Source of the DNA: Adiantum capillus-veneris
Taxonomy: Eukaryota; Streptophyta; Polypodiopsida; Polypodiales; Pteridaceae
Direction of reading: 5' to 3'
DNA length: 64,000 nucleotides
NCBI GenBank assembly: GCA_014529385.2
Contig: CM043963.1
Span: 71,196,412-71,260,411 of the forward strand
Part shown: positions 53,561 through 64,000 of the stretch, in pieces
Numbering within the stretch: position 1 is the stretch's first letter
How the letters are laid out: every line of letters starts with the position of its first letter
The notes under the pieces: generated by a model
What the model was told of the DNA's origin: nothing
Database searches by the model: none
Seen by the model: the letters and a program-made list of their open reading frames with translations, nothing else
Position numbers and translations under genes: made by a program

Positions 53561-56500
53561 GAAGCTTAAGGAGAGGTTCAAAAACCAAAAGGGTCGTGAT
53601 CGCTCAAGGCAAAGCAAGTCATGCACAAAGTCAGTTCTTGAATGTTGGAACTGTGGTAAGAAGGGCCACGTCAAGAAGGATTGCTGGTCCAAGAAGAAGA
53701 AGGAGACAGAGTCTCAAAACAACAAGCCAACATCGGAGGCCAATGTGGCAAGTAAAGTAGAGCAAGATGCTCTAATTCTCTCATTAGACAATGTGTCTAA
53801 TTCCTGGATAGTAGATTGCGGGGCTTCATTCCATGCGACACCACACAAGCAACATTTCCAAGACTACACCAAAGGTAATTTTGGGTATGTATACTTGGGA
53901 GATAATGAAGCTTGTGAGATTGTCGGCAAAGGTACAGTTTCTGTCAAAACTACTAACGGAAATGAATGGAAGCTTAAAGATGTTAGGCACGTTCCTTCTC
54001 TTCACAAAATTTTTATCTCTACAGGACAATTGGACGATGAAGGTCACAACATTGCATTCGGAAACAAACGGTGGAAGATTTCAAAGGGATCTTTGGTGGT
54101 TGCCAAGGGAGAAAAAGTCGGTACACTTTATTTGTGTACTGTTAGCACACAACCTTCAGCTTGTGCAGCAACTACAGAAGTTGACAGTGCGGTGTGGCAC
54201 TATCGACTTGGGCATATGAGTGCCAAAGGAATGCAAATCCTTCAAACAAAGAAGCTTCTACCAGGTTTGAAAGAAGTGGACTTAGAGTTCTGTGAAGATT
54301 GTGTTTATGGTAAACAAAAGAGGGAAAAATTTCAAAAATCAGGAGATGAAAAATAAAATAAAAAACTTGAGTTGGTTCATTCTGATGTTTGGGGTCTTGC
54401 AACTACACCATCACTTCGTGGCTCATTTTACTATGTAACATTCATAGACGATGCGACTAGAAAAACAAGGGTTTATGTCATGAAGAATAAATCCGATGTA
54501 TTTTCCATATTTCAAAGGTGGAAAGCCTTTGTGGAGAATGAAACAAGTACCAAGGTTAAATGCCTCAGATCCGACAATGGAGGTGAATATTGTAGCCAAG
54601 CTTTTGAAAGCTTTTGTGCTAGCAATGGCATTCGGAGGCAAAGGACAACCCCAAGGACACCTCAACAAAATGGGATTTTGGAAAGGATGAACAGGACAAT
54701 CATGGAGCGAGTACGAAGCATGCGGCTACATGCAGGCCTACCGCTTGAGCTTTGGGCGGAAGCTGTAAGTAAGTCTGTGTACTTAATCAATCGGTCACCC
54801 TCAACGGCATTGGATGGGGGAGTTCCAGAAGAGGCATGGACAGGTAAACCGGTGAATTATGCATTTCTCACAGTGTTTGGCTGTGAGGCTTTCATGCACA
54901 TAGATAGAAGCCTAAGATCAAAGCTAGATGCAAAGTCCAAAAAGTGTTTGTTCATTGGATATGGAGAAGGAGACTTTGGGTATCGCCTATGGAATCCTGA
55001 AGATGGTAAAATCTTAAGGAGTAGGGATGTAATTTTTAACGAACAAAATATGTACAAAGATTACTTGGAAAGAAAACAAACAAAAGAAACAGGTGATGAG
55101 TACATGGAGCTTGAGGACGGTGAAGACTCAAGGACTGCAAACGGTGACAATGTGCAACAACGTCAACCAAATGAGGAGCCTCAACCTATTCCCCGAAGAT
55201 CTACAAGAGCAAGTAGACCTCCAGAAAGGTTTGTTCCTTCCTTCAACCGTCTCTTGATCTCAGATTCTGGAGAGCCGGAATCATACGAAGAAGCTATGCA
55301 ACATGAATCCAAAGAAGAATGGACGAAGAGCATGCAAGTGGAGATGGACTCACTACATCGCAACCAAACATGGGAGTTGGTTGAGTTGCCTAAAGGTAAG
55401 CGGGCACTTCAAAACAAATGGGTGTACAAGCTGAAGGAAGAAGAAGGTAGGAAGAAAAGGTACAAGTCTAGGCTTGTGGTAAAAGGTTTTTCTCAAAAGA
55501 AAGGTATTGACTTCAATGAAATATTTTCTCCTGTTGTAAAAATGAACTCAATTAAGCTTGTCTTAAGCCTTGTGGCTGCTCATGATCTAAATCTCGAGCA
55601 AATGGATGTAAATACGGCATTACCTCACGGTGATTTAGAGAAGGAAATCTACATACTTCAACCAAAGGGGTATGAAGTAAAAGGTAAGGAGAAAATGGTT
55701 TGCAGATTAAAGAAGAGCTTGTATGGTTTAAAGCAAGCATCAAGACAATGGTACTTGAAGTTTGATCGATGGATGTTGGATCATGGATTCACAAGATGCA
55801 ACTTGGATCACTGCGTCTACACGAAGAATTTGGGAGATGAGAAATTCATCATCCTAATGTTGTATGTTGATGACATGTTGATTGCAAGTGCTAACATGCA
55901 TGACATTAAAGACCTAAAAGAGGAGCTGTCCAAATCTTTTTCAATGAAAGATTTAGGTGCTGCAAAGAGGATACTTGGTATGAAAATATCAAGGGACAGG
56001 ACGAAGAAGACAATAAAGCTATCTCAAGAAGATTACATCAAGAAGGTACTAGAAAGGTTTGCAATGCAAAATGCAAAACCAGTTTTTACACCTTTGGCTG
56101 GTCATTTTCAACTAACGAAGGATATGTGTCCAAAGAAACAAGAGGAGATAGCCTATATGTCTAAAGTTCCATATGCTGCAGTGGTAGGTTCTCTAATGTA
56201 TGCTATGGTCTGGACAAGGCCAAACATTACACATGCAGTGGGAGTTGTGAGTAGGTTCATGGACAACCCACGTAAAGAGCATTGGCAAGTTGTGAAGTGG
56301 ATACTTAGGTATCTAAAAGGGACAACACCAAATGCTTTGTATTTTGGAGGAACTAATATTTTTCTAGAAGGGTATGCTGATGCAGATATGGCAGGTGACA
56401 AAGAAACTCGAAGGAGCACTACTGGCTATGTGTTCACGGTTGGAGGCACAGCAGTAAGCTGGGCTTCAAAGGTGCAGAAAGTGGTTTTACTTTCTACCAC

Positions 56501-56825
56501 GGAAGCAGAGTATGTAGCAATGACGGAGGCAAGCAAAGAAATTCTGTGGCTTCACAGATTCTTAGAAGAGCTTGGATTCAAACAAGACAATTGTGTCTTG
56601 TACAGTGATAGCCAAAGCGCTATCCATCTTGCGAAGAACTCAGCCTTTCATTCAAGGACAAAGCACATTGAGGTGAGATATCACTTCATACGCACTCTTT
56701 TGGAAGAGGGACAACTAAAGCTAGGAAAGGTGTATACAAGTGAAAATCCTGCAGACATGTTTACAAAGGTGGTCAACAAGGAGAAGTTGAGCTTTTTCTC
56801 ATCTTCAATCGGCATTCAAGGATAA
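53561..56825 (+). CDS. Copia G Pol (protease, integrase, RT, RNase H), one in-frame stop
   Basis: One frame, interrupted only by TAA at 54354-54356. It has the knuckle CWNCGKKGHVKKDC, protease WIVDCGASFHAT (DCGA for DSGA), and integrase finger WHYRLGH...CEDCVYGKQK. After the stop come HSDVWGLAT, RSDNGGEY and PQQNGILERMNRTI (D, D, E). RT has FSQKKGIDFNEIFSPVVKMN, YGLKQASRQWYLKF and LYVDDMLIAS. RNase H has EGYADADMAGDKETRRSTTG, TEAEYVA, YSDSQSAIHLAKN and RTKHIEVRYHFIR. It ends at TAA 56823. YVDDML suggests a Tork/Tnt1-like lineage, tentatively. Confidence 0.9.
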
Positions 56826-56885
56826 GAAGCCAGAATGGAAAGCAGTCACAGGTTTGGTTTGGAGATCAGTCTCCAAGTGGGAGAT

Positions 56886-57517
56886 TGTTAAGTATGGAGC
56901 CTGATTTACCCTTGTAATTTTCTGTGGTGAAAGCGCACATTTGTAAGGCCCCCATTATGAGGAGAAGCCATCGTGCGTGAAGGAAAATCACTTACCGGAA
57001 ACCAAAATTTTCACTGACAAGAATCAGGGGAAACTTTTTTTCCACCGGAATATTCCTTTTCGCCGGAATATTATGGCCGGACGGCGGCCGGAAAGTGGTC
57101 GGAAAACAACCGGTCGGTTGGACGGTGGCCGGTAGTCAATGGCCGATGGCCGGTGGTCAGAAGTCAATGGCCGGTGGCCAAATTCAAAAGCGGACTTGTC
57201 TTCTCAAGGGCGGCCACACATGGGTGGATTGGAGGGTCCGATTTGGACTTATTCGCACAAGGGCGGCTACACATGGCTGTCTCTCATAAGAGAGGGCAGC
57301 TCTTTTGGCCTATAAAAGGAGGCCATTTCTACACACATTTCATAGTGTGAAGTTGATGCAACAAGGTGAGTGTGAGGTGGTGAGAGTGAAGCAAGGCGGG
57401 AGCTCTATCAAGGGTTTAATCCCTTTGTAAACTACTTCTTCTTTTGAAGTGCTAAAGCCATTGAGTGGCTGCTTTCCTGTGGACGTAGCCCACATTGGGT
57501 GAACCACGTATATCGTG

Positions 57518-57554
<37 letters not shown>

Positions 57555-57639
57555 CTATAATCTCTTGTGTATGAAATCTATCTCTCTCCATTAAGTAATC
57601 TACTCAAAAATCTATCTAGCTACGTCTTATTTCCCAACA
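56886..57639 (+). repeat. 3' LTR of copia G
   Basis: 754 bp, about 39 bp longer than the 5' LTR because of an extra ggccggtgg-type repeat (57120-57180) and a longer (CT)n (57522-57551). Confidence 0.95.
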
Positions 57640-59252
57640 ATAAAAACAGTGTGCGCGCAGTAACACTATTTTGCAGATCGTTTTTTTCCTTGTAGAATAC
57701 AGATTTGGAAATTTTGCCTGCTGTTCCCTTCCGTTTCGATGTGATCTACAATTTTGCAGAAGAAACTTTGACATGAGAGATGGAATAGAACTTTGTTCAC
57801 CCTCATCAATCATGTGTGACTCATCTTCATACCTTGCCCTTGATAGCATATCTTCCACTATATTGTCTTTATCTGCAATGTGCTTAAACTTAGGATTTAA
57901 GGACTTAATGTAGGCAATCCACCGCAATTTCTGGCATCGAGCTGCGTGTAATCATTCCAAGAAGTGGTAGACAATGTGCTTCTACAGCCACACATGCACC
58001 AATTAGTTACTCTTTTCTATTTTTCAAAGCTATAACCATACCCCACAACTCTCTCTTTATCTGTGGATAGTTTCTTTGGCACTTAGTGCCCTTGCTCCAA
58101 ATCTCACCCCATACCTGTGTCCTTCTTCATCATTTTTCCCTATTGCCCATCCAATTCCTGTAGGATTGGTGTCTACAGTTCACAATTACTGGCCCTTTAC
58201 ACTCATAGTTTACCTTTCTTAAAGTTGGTGCCAACTGAAGCGACTCCTTTAGCTTTTTCATGGCTTTTACATGTGCATTTTTCCCTTTAAACTTTTGATT
58301 TTTTCTAAGAAATTGATAGAGAATCAATTACATGTGCATAATGTGGAATCCAAATAACATAAAAGACACATGCTCCCAGAAACCTGCTAATCTCGGTGAT
58401 GCTAATGCGAGCTTATTTTTTACACTCTTTGTATGGTATCTACCTTTGTTGGACAAGGTTTCCTACCATATGGCCTGCACATGTGCCCCACAATGAGCAC
58501 TTCATTGACACCAAACGTAAACTTTTTCTTTGACAAAGTAAGATTCACTTCCTCCAACCTAAATAAAATTTATCACGTTCATTTATGTGATTTTCCACAA
58601 ACCTGTGGCACACCCCCTGAGATTCAAAGCTTCATCTTTCTCACCTTTTTTTCACATTCTTTGATAGGAAAATCCTCAATGAAAGGCATTGTGACTTGAC
58701 AAATAAAGTCATGTAAGACCTTATTCATCCTATATATCATATGTGCAACCGAGTAACTTGGTTGCTCCCCGCGGCAAGGTACACATTCTTACCAAACCAA
58801 AAGGTGTCATCATGGTTTTCAAGTCTCTGCTTTCAATTGCAGGTTGAAATTAATTGTACCCTGAGTAAAGATCTTTGATTGAGTAGATTGCTCTCCCTGC
58901 AAATGCCTCTACAAACTTATCCACAATTGGACGTGTACCTACATTCCTAATTGTCACTTTGCTCATTGGTTGCATAGTTTGGATGGAGCGTAAAACACCA
59001 TTCTTTTTTGGGACTCTGAACCACCCATTTGAGTATGGAGCACAAGAAGGCTCCAAAATCCCCATTTTGATCTTTTCATTTAATAGCTCTACTAACTTTG
59101 GAAAATGAGCCTTTGAAACCGGAATAGGTTGTAGATTCCAAGGTACATGAGGTATTGTAAAAATTACCATAGGAACTACAATAAAAGGATCAACACATCC
59201 TATCTCATGTGGCTCAAATGCAAAAACCTTACCATGCTTTGAAAGCATTTCT
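57640..59252 (-). pseudogene. Dead gypsy RT-RNase H fragment (Tcn1-like)
   Basis: The minus-strand frame 59248-58850 reads FEPHEIGCVDPFIVVPMVIF, HVPWNLQPIPVSKAHFPKLV, MGILEPSCAPYSNGWF and AGRAIYSIKDLYSGYN. Downstream, broken frames give MMTPFGLVRMCTLPRGA, MPFIEDFPIKE (the catalytic box; DD has become ED), KAMKKLKESLQLAPTL and HIADKDNIVEDMLSRARYE (end of RNase H). HVPWNL and the F-x-DD-x-PIK form are, as I recall, typical of the Tcn1 chromovirus clade of fungi and mosses. Copia G and copia H adjoin its ends. Confidence 0.75.
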
Positions 59253-59479
59253 TGTTGGAATTAGGGTTGCAGAGAAACACACACAGCTTGGAGAAGACGA
59301 AGGAAGCTCAAGGCACACAATAGAGAGTGTGTTACTTAGTGTGCAATGGAAAGATAGATAGCCCTAGAGTGATGGGCGTATATACAATGCACGGGGGAAA
59401 AAACCTCCTAAAGAGGGAAAAAATGCCCCGGCGGTCCTAGTGTGTTCACACACATCACTACCACATGTATATGGTAACA
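59253..59479 (-). repeat. 3' LTR of copia H
   Basis: 227 bp, element sense TGTTACCATATACATG...CTAATTCCAACA; short for a copia LTR. Confidence 0.75.
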
Positions 59480-59554
59480 AATCCCCCCTGGAGTGATGCG
59501 GTGAACGAGAGCTGGCACATGAGTAAAGGGAAGTGCCATGCCCTGAGGACAGGA

Positions 59555-61336
59555 TCAGTCCACAAAGGGGAGTAAGCCCAAAGCTTTGCGAAAAGCTTCA
59601 AGCTTCTCACGAGACAATGCCTTTGTGAAAAGATCTGCAAGGTTGTCCTGTGTTGGCACATAAGCCAAGCTGATCTCTCCTGCTGAGAGCCTCTCCCTGA
59701 CATAGTGGTAATGCACCTCAATGTGCTTTGTGCGAGCATGAAAAACTGGGTTCCTCGCAACTGCCAATGCGCTCTGACTGTCAGTGTAGATAGTGTTGGC
59801 AGTGTCCTGTCCAACACCCAAGTCAGCCATAAGGCGTCTGAGCCATACACACTCAACCGTAGCTGTGAAGACTGCCCTGTACTCAGCCTCACAACTCGAA
59901 GTGGCCACAGTAGGTTGCTTCTTGCTCAACCATGATATACATGAACTGCCAAGCATGAAACAAAAACCACTTGTGGACACTCGCGTGTCAAAACAACCAG
60001 CCCAATCTGAGTCCGAAAAAGCATGTAAGTCTGGCGGCAATGATCCCCCCTTGGGATAAAACAAGCCAAGATGTAAAGTGCCACTAAGGTAGCGGAAAAT
60101 CCTCTTGACAGCCTGCCAATGCTTAGACCCTGGGCTATGCATAAATCTGCTGACCTGCGAGACTGCAAACTGAATATCTGGCCTCGTGTTGCATACATAA
60201 ATGAGGCAGCCAACAGCAGTTTGGTAAAGAGTGACATCAGCAGGATCGCCAGCATCATGTAGACTCAACTTCAAACCTGTTTCCATGGGAGTGGCAATAG
60301 GTTTGCAATCCTCAAGTCCAAACTTACATAGCAATGTCTCTATGTAGCTTTTCTGACACAAGGCAATACCACCATCACACTGCTTAAACTGTATACCCAA
60401 GTAATGATGCAACAGCCCCAAATCTTTCATCTTGAAAGTAGCATTCAAATCAGCCTTAAATTCAGCAATATGTCTCTCATTTGGTCCAGTGATCAGCAAA
60501 TCATCAACATAAAGAACCACAATGAGAAATACATCATCCTCACGCTTTACATACAATGTGCTTTCTGTTGGACTGTTACGAAAGCCTCGTTTAACCAAAT
60601 GAGTGTCAGCTTTCTCATACCAAGCACGAGGAGATTGCTTCAACCCATACAAAGCCTTCTTACATTTGCACACATTGTCCTCTTGTCCTTTTATGACAAA
60701 ACCGCGAGGCTGCGTTACATAAACTTCCTCAAATATGTCACCATTCAAGAAAGCAGTAACAATGTCTGATTGATGTACATCCCAACCAAAATGAGCTGCC
60801 AATGCACATAGAAAACGCACAGTAGTCATACGACAAGTGGGAGCAAAAGTCTCTTCATAATCTATGCCTTTTTGTTGTGCATAACCCTTTGCAACAAGTC
60901 GAGCCTTATGGCGATCGATCTCACCATCCGGCTTGCGTTTCAACTTGTAAACCCACTTCGTACCAATGGCCTTTTTGCCAGGAGGCAAATCACATAAAGT
61001 CCATGTGTCATTCTCTATAAGTGCATCATATTCTGATTTCATGGCAGCAATCCATTTTTCTGAATTCTGTGCTTCATCAAAAGACAGAGGCTCCTCAACA
61101 TCATGTAAACTAGACACAGCCAAAGCATAACAATCTGATGCATAAGATGCATGGCGAGAGCCTGAACGAGTACGACTAGATAAAGGTGCATCCAATTTAC
61201 TGTCACGCAAAGTGTGCACCAGCCATTTTGGCATACCTCTAGCCTGCTCATTTTCAGCCCTTTCCTCATCAAGTACATCATGTACATCTGCATCAGTAAT
61301 AGGCTGTTCTAAAACATTTTCAGAAACCCCCATAGG
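59555..61336 (-). CDS. Copia H reverse transcriptase and RNase H
   Basis: In the same frame as the upstream Gag-protease-integrase frame, just after an in-frame UAG. Motifs in order: FDEAQNSEKWIAAMKSEYDA, KAIGTKWVYKLKRKPDGEI, IDYEETFAPTCRMTTVRFL, SDIVTAFLNGD, YGLKQSPRAWYEK, LYVDDLLITG (catalytic DD), HYLGIQF, RPDIQFAVSQVSRFM. RNase H follows with SDSDWAGCFDTRVSTSGFCF, TSSCEAEYRAV, YTDSQSALAVARN and RTKHIEVHYHYVRE. It ends LGLLPFVD. Apart from the UAG the domain is complete. Confidence 0.9.
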   Translation of the reverse strand, partial: PMGVSENVLEQPITDADVHDVLDEERAENEQARGMPKWLVHTLRDSKLDAPLSSRTRSGSRHASYASDCYALAVSSLHDVEEPLSFDEAQNSEKWIAAMKSEYDALIENDTWTLCDLPPGKKAIGTKWVYKLKRKPDGEIDRHKARLVAKGYAQQKGIDYEETFAPTCRMTTVRFLCALAAHFGWDVHQSDIVTAFLNGDIFEEVYVTQPRGFVIKGQEDNVCKCKKALYGLKQSPRAWYEKADTHLVKRGFRNSPTESTLYVKREDDVFLIVVLYVDDLLITGPNERHIAEFKADLNATFKMKDLGLLHHYLGIQFKQCDGGIALCQKSYIETLLCKFGLEDCKPIATPMETGLKLSLHDAGDPADVTLYQTAVGCLIYVCNTRPDIQFAVSQVSRFMHSPGSKHWQAVKRIFRYLSGTLHLGLFYPKGGSLPPDLHAFSDSDWAGCFDTRVSTSGFCFMLGSSCISWLSKKQPTVATSSCEAEYRAVFTATVECVWLRRLMADLGVGQDTANTIYTDSQSALAVARNPVFHARTKHIEVHYHYVRERLSAGEISLAYVPTQDNLADLFTKALSREKLEAFRKALGLLPFVD

Positions 61337-63841
61337 CTATACATTTGCCTCATTGGAACTTACATTCGTATTTCCACCACTGAAAAGAGGCAACAAAGTG
61401 TCATAAATGTCCTGTGAGCTTACATTACTGTCTCTAGTACATGACAGCAAGGGCTGAACAGAATCTTCCACAAACACTACATCCCGTGAAACCAGAATAC
61501 GTTTTGTTTGCGGATGATACAACCTGTAACCTTTGCTTTCAGCACTATAACCAACAAAAATACATTTGACAGCCTTATCATCCAATTTTCTGTGCTGCAC
61601 TTGTGGCACCAAAGCATATGCCAAACAGCCAAAAACACGCATGTGCTCAATAGAAGGTTTTCTATCATGCCATGCTTCATATGGAGTAATAGACTGCAAA
61701 GCTTTCGTAGGACACCTGTTAAGTACATAAGTGGCACACATGATGGCCTCAAGCCAAAAAGAATGCGGCAAAGCTTGACTTTTGACCATACATCGTGCCA
61801 TTTCCGTTAGTGACCTGTTTTTCCTCTCAGCAACACCATTTTGCTGAGGTGTATAAGGCACTGTACATTGGTGTTTTATCCCACGACTAGCCAGAAATGC
61901 ATTAAATTCATGAGACATATACTCCCCCCCTCGATCGGAACGGAGGGTGCCCATAGTACATTTTGAGACATTTTCAGCCATAGCCAAAAATTGTTTGAAG
62001 CACATAAAAACTTCGGACTTCGCTTTAAGCGGATATACCCATGCATGCCTGGAGTAATCATCAATGAAAGTCACGAAGTACAGGTAATTGCCCAAGGACG
62101 GAGTTTGCATGGGCCCACAAACGTCACTATGCACAAGCTGCAACCTGCATGTGGCCCTAACTGAACCATCCTTTGGAAACTTAGAACGCTGCATTTTACC
62201 CAGAATACAGCCTTCACAAACATGTTTGATAGGTGCTTCAAGAGGCGGCAAAGAAGCAACCATATCAGATTTCTGCAAACGCAGCAAACTGGCAAAATTC
62301 AGATGACCAAAACGTGCATGCCAAAGTTTTGCATCTGAAATAGCCCTTGAATCTGCAACAGCATTTGCAAAATTTTGTCCACACTTGTCATACAAAGTGA
62401 GCTTATACAGCCCACGGCACAAAAGCCCAGATGAAACAATTTCATCACCAAAACTGAGATCATGAACTGTACATCTATCATCCACAAATTTGACTACAAG
62501 TCCAAGTCTAGCAAGTGCGGATACAGACAATAGATTCTTCTTGATCCCAGGTACATAAAGTGCATCAACAAGTGTGAAGGAACTGCCATTAGCAGCAGTG
62601 AGCACAATCTTTCCAACTCCCTGAACTGGATAAGAGGTGTTGTTGGCACAAGTGACTGAATTCCCATGAGGGACAGACTCGAGAGAGGTAAACAATTCAC
62701 GATGTGAGGTAATGTGCTTTGTAGCACCACTGTCGAAATACCACACATGTGAATCTGCAGCAACTGACAAGCATGCATCATGGACAGCAGGATTGTAAGT
62801 GCACTCTGCGCTAAAAGCCCATTCTGCATCAACATCAACATCACAATCTCCTTTCACAGAAGACTCAACAATGGCTGCATTTGTAGTGGAACCAGCATTT
62901 GCAGTGGAACTACCCTCTTTCTTCTTAGCCTCTTTGGCCTTCAACTTAGGACACGACTTGATCAAGTGATCATTGGCTTTACAATAATGGCAACGCATCT
63001 TCTTTTTGCCCTTATCACCAGAATTGCCAGACGAAGTGCTGCCAGCAGAAGCATTAGGAACAGAATTTTTGCCACTCGCAGCAGAACCATAAGAAGTGGC
63101 TGCATTACTGTTACCACCCTTTCTTTGAGAAGCAATAAAAGCCTGTTCAACTGCACGCTGCCTAGTCCTGTTTTTTCTAGAAAGTGACTCTTGCAACAGC
63201 AATGTGCATAATGCATCAAACTTGACAACTTCAGGATTTCCTTGGGTCATCAGTCTCCAAGTACTAGCAAAAGTCTGGTAGGAATCTGGTAAGGCATCAA
63301 GAACAGTCTGCACAAGGGAACTGTCAGAAATGACTTCACCTGCAGAAATGAGTTGCTCATTGATATCCTTGACACTAGCAAGGAAAGTGTCCATATCATC
63401 TTCCTCATGCATAATCTTCGACTCTAGCTCTTTACGCAGCAAAGCAATTTTAGCCTCATTGCGGCTTGCATAAAGACCTGCTAGAATATCCCAAGCCTGT
63501 TTTGCAGATTTTGCTGAACGGATGTGAGGAATAATGGTTCGCTTCACAGACAACGCAATCAATGCATGAGCCTGCGCATCCTTAACATCCCAACGAGCTT
63601 GTTCTGCTGTAGGCAAAACAACTCTAACAGCTGCAATCCTTGCAGCAAGACCTGCAACATCCTCAATATCGCCTACATCTTCAGAACCAGGACGTACATC
63701 AATGCCCTGCACAATGTTCCAGACACCTTTTGACACAAGAACGTGTTGCATCATATAAGCCCACATAGGGTAGTTGTCCCCATCCAACCTGTCCTCAGCA
63801 GCAAACATCTTGAACACATCTGTGTTGTTGTTGTCAGCCAT
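61337..63841 (-). CDS. Copia H Gag, protease and integrase
   Basis: The start is taken at ATG 63841 (MADNNNTDVFKMFAAEDRLD), 20 codons inside the longest frame, because it opens the copia Gag domain (DGDNYPMWAYMMQHVLVSKG). Knuckle CHYCKANDHLIKSC; protease WYFDSGATKHITSH (DSGA intact); integrase finger HARFGHLN...CEGCILGKM; core HSDVCGPMQTP, LRSDRGGEY and YTPQQNGVAERKNRSLTEMA; then VFGCLAYALVP and CIFVGYSAESKGYRLY. It ends NEANV followed by UAG. About 834 codons without another interruption. Confidence 0.9.
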   Translation of the reverse strand: MADNNNTDVFKMFAAEDRLDGDNYPMWAYMMQHVLVSKGVWNIVQGIDVRPGSEDVGDIEDVAGLAARIAAVRVVLPTAEQARWDVKDAQAHALIALSVKRTIIPHIRSAKSAKQAWDILAGLYASRNEAKIALLRKELESKIMHEEDDMDTFLASVKDINEQLISAGEVISDSSLVQTVLDALPDSYQTFASTWRLMTQGNPEVVKFDALCTLLLQESLSRKNRTRQRAVEQAFIASQRKGGNSNAATSYGSAASGKNSVPNASAGSTSSGNSGDKGKKKMRCHYCKANDHLIKSCPKLKAKEAKKKEGSSTANAGSTTNAAIVESSVKGDCDVDVDAEWAFSAECTYNPAVHDACLSVAADSHVWYFDSGATKHITSHRELFTSLESVPHGNSVTCANNTSYPVQGVGKIVLTAANGSSFTLVDALYVPGIKKNLLSVSALARLGLVVKFVDDRCTVHDLSFGDEIVSSGLLCRGLYKLTLYDKCGQNFANAVADSRAISDAKLWHARFGHLNFASLLRLQKSDMVASLPPLEAPIKHVCEGCILGKMQRSKFPKDGSVRATCRLQLVHSDVCGPMQTPSLGNYLYFVTFIDDYSRHAWVYPLKAKSEVFMCFKQFLAMAENVSKCTMGTLRSDRGGEYMSHEFNAFLASRGIKHQCTVPYTPQQNGVAERKNRSLTEMARCMVKSQALPHSFWLEAIMCATYVLNRCPTKALQSITPYEAWHDRKPSIEHMRVFGCLAYALVPQVQHRKLDDKAVKCIFVGYSAESKGYRLYHPQTKRILVSRDVVFVEDSVQPLLSCTRDSNVSSQDIYDTLLPLFSGGNTNVSSNEANV

Positions 63842-64000
63842 GGTAAATGCTGCACCTGATGTGAAAACTGCCCGAAAATAGGAGAAATGGAGCGGGAACA
63901 ACTTGTGCTATATAGCACAAACCGTAGAAGACTATAAGGCACCTGTTATGAAGAAAACGGCACTGACAGAAAATCTGCACAAAATGACGAAATAGCCTGT
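63842..64000 (-). other. Leader of copia H
   Basis: Minus-strand 5' leader upstream of the Gag ATG. No primer site is visible before the window ends. Confidence 0.5.

Larger units (their letters stand above)
52157..57639 (+). mobile_element. Copia element G, full-length
   Basis: 5483 bp, TGTTAAG...CCCAACA, flanked by the duplication ATAAA (52152-52156 and 57640-57644). It has a 5' LTR, iMet primer site, gag, protease, integrase, RT, RNase H, a polypurine tract (aagtgggagat, 56875-56885) and a 3' LTR. Only one frameshift and one stop codon break the polyprotein, so the insertion is young compared with its surroundings. Confidence 0.95.
59253..64000 (-). mobile_element. Copia element H, 5' LTR beyond the window
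   Basis: Minus strand: leader (above 63841), gag-protease-integrase, RT-RNase H, polypurine tract (plus aatcccccctgg, 59480-59491) and 3' LTR (59479-59253). The 5' LTR and primer site lie beyond position 64000, so the target duplication cannot be checked. It was inserted into or next to the Tcn1-like fragment. Confidence 0.9.

Overview
This window looks like nuclear DNA of a land plant with a large, repeat-rich genome. The sequence shows Ty1/copia and Ty3/gypsy LTR retrotransposons using the tRNA-iMet primer site (TGGTATCAGAGC), LINEs, hAT and foldback fragments, many long (CT)n/(GA)n tracts, and one spliced host gene with very long introns. A fragment that resembles the Tcn1-type gypsy chromoviruses, which I recall from mosses and fungi, and the giant intron make me lean towards a non-flowering plant such as a fern, lycophyte or gymnosperm. 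That is inference only.

Layout. 1-6.2 kb: a foldback element with internal 49-bp repeats, CT tracts and tandem LINE 3' ends. 6.25-6.44 kb: an isolated coding exon homologous to the first coding exon of the host gene that starts 17 kb downstream. 6.7-16.4 kb: a graveyard of LTR elements. It holds a minus-strand gypsy Gag fragment (D) split by a solo LTR-like module (S), a decayed copia gag, and two gypsy gag-protease remnants (F, E) joined through a shared LTR. 16.8-17.3 kb: another LINE 3' fragment between GA tracts. 17.3-23.5 kb: mostly featureless, with a 149-bp inverted repeat and a cluster of CT tracts.

23.68-50.16 kb: the host gene, five phase-0 exons encoding about 394 aa. I identify it as an MPB2C-like (movement-protein-binding, microtubule-associated) coiled-coil protein. 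Its second intron is 22.7 kb and contains hAT fragments and a minus-strand LINE (about 27.26-46.74 kb). Two separate LTR elements sit inside that LINE: chromovirus A (29778-36186, TSD CGAGC) and non-autonomous element B (36440-45027, TSD GGTCT/GGTTT). The 3' LTR of B is itself split by chromovirus C (38476-44985, TSD GTCGC). The order of events is therefore LINE, then A and B, then C.

50.2-64 kb: a tRNA-derived SINE, an LTR/primer-site remnant, a nearly intact copia element G (52157-57639, TSD ATAAA), a dead Tcn1-like gypsy RT-RNase H fragment, and copia element H (59253 to beyond the window end), whose gag-pol frame is broken only by one in-frame UAG. No rRNA, tRNA, CRISPR or prokaryotic features were seen. 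Exon, motif and boundary positions were read by eye; positions described as approximate may be off by tens of bases.
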